Assembly (NCBI GenBank): GCA_003254885.1
Contig: QANT01002948.1
Span: 1-37,043, forward strand
Source: Purshia tridentata
Taxonomy: Eukaryota > Streptophyta > Magnoliopsida > Rosales > Rosaceae
Direction of reading: 5' to 3'
DNA: 37,043 nt
A program made the translations under genes and the position numbers. This document shows positions 36,485 to 37,043 of the stretch, in pieces; position 1 is the first letter of the stretch, and each line of letters opens with the position of its first letter. The notes below the pieces were generated by a model. It did no database searches. It was not told the DNA's origin and saw only the letters and a program-made list of their open reading frames with translations.

Positions 36485-37043
36485 TTTCATATTGGGGTTT
36501 TAGTTTTGGGTTTGGCCAAACCCCAATTTGGCCAAATCAAATAAATAAATAAATCATTAGTGATTAAGAATTTAGGGTATATAATTTGGCCAAATAAATT
36601 AAAACAAAAACAAAAATACGTAAGGATTGGGATATAATTATATATAACATTATAGAGTAATTAATAATAGATTAATTGTAATATTATATAGAGTAATTAA
36701 TAGAGTTTAAGGTATATTGTATAGGGTATTTAATAAAGTTTAGGGTATAGAGTTTATACTTATATACTTATAGTGACTCACATGAGATACTAAGATAGTG
36801 AGATTGGGGTTTGAACTTTGGGGTTACAATGGCGTTTGGGGTTTCAATTGGGGTTGGGGTTTTAAATTTCAATTGGCCAAATCAAATAAATAAATAAAAG
36901 ACATTAGGAATTTAGGATTGGAGTTTGGCCAGATAAATTTTTTGTTTTTTTTAAAAAAGGCATAAGGATTGAGAATATATAACATTATAGAGTTTAGGGT
37001 ATAGAGTATTTAATAGAGTTTAAGGTATATGGTCATATACTTA
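36485..37043. repeat. About 345-bp tandem unit, continues past window
   Basis: TTGGCCAAATCAAATAAATA occurs at about 36528 and 36873. Around it the order GGGGTTT - AAATAAATAAA - TTTAGG - AAGGATTG - ATATAACATTATAGAG - AGGGTATAGAGT repeats. The last copy runs off the window. Related AGGGTATAG phrases open the window at 1-320. Confidence 0.75.

Overview
The window looks like nuclear DNA from a flowering plant, most likely a eudicot. It is AT-rich, its two intact genes have GT-AG introns, one of them is a plant-only calcium-dependent protein kinase, and the rest is layered plant transposon debris. Two isolated N bases beside poly-A runs show it is an assembled draft. I cannot name the genus from sequence alone.

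Layout. 1-4440 is repeat-rich: a GTATAG-type AT-rich repeat, two hAT-like ends, a 42-bp tandem array, and two foldback elements (1310-2347 and 3367-4169) that share a core but have different ends. 4581-6188 (+) is a two-exon gene for a 169-residue, probably plastid-targeted, single-span membrane protein that I do not recognise. 6189-12900 has no gene; it holds LTR-like debris and a well-bounded non-autonomous hAT element (8822-9985, 8-bp target duplication) with a foldback MITE nested inside. 12929-15530 (-) is a dead PIF/Harbinger transposon with both of its genes. 15540-19500 is mostly anonymous.

20038-23662 (+) is a complete eight-exon calcium-dependent protein kinase of the CPK7/CPK8/CPK14/CPK32 group (533 residues), with a pyrimidine-rich leader that probably carries its own intron. 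After about 3 kb of gene-free sequence, 26618-31331 (+) is a defective Ty3/gypsy chromovirus with two LTRs, a primer-binding site and a polypurine tract. It has gag-protease and RT-RNase H, but gag is frameshifted by a 55-bp duplication, a stop lies between protease and RT, and almost all of integrase is missing. 31332-37043 holds several tandem repeats, a pair of inverted repeats about 2.9 kb apart around a transcript-like segment, a palindromic 31-bp minisatellite, a third hAT-like end, and a roughly 345-bp tandem unit that resembles the first bases of the window.

How the parts relate. The two host genes are independent: one is probably a thylakoid or envelope protein, the other a membrane-anchored Ca2+ sensor kinase. 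Everything else is transposon history. I found no convincing new multi-gene system. The most useful leads are the foldback family with exchanged ends, the heat-shock-like elements in the chromovirus LTRs, the integrase-deletion scar, the nested hAT/MITE pair and the palindromic minisatellite.
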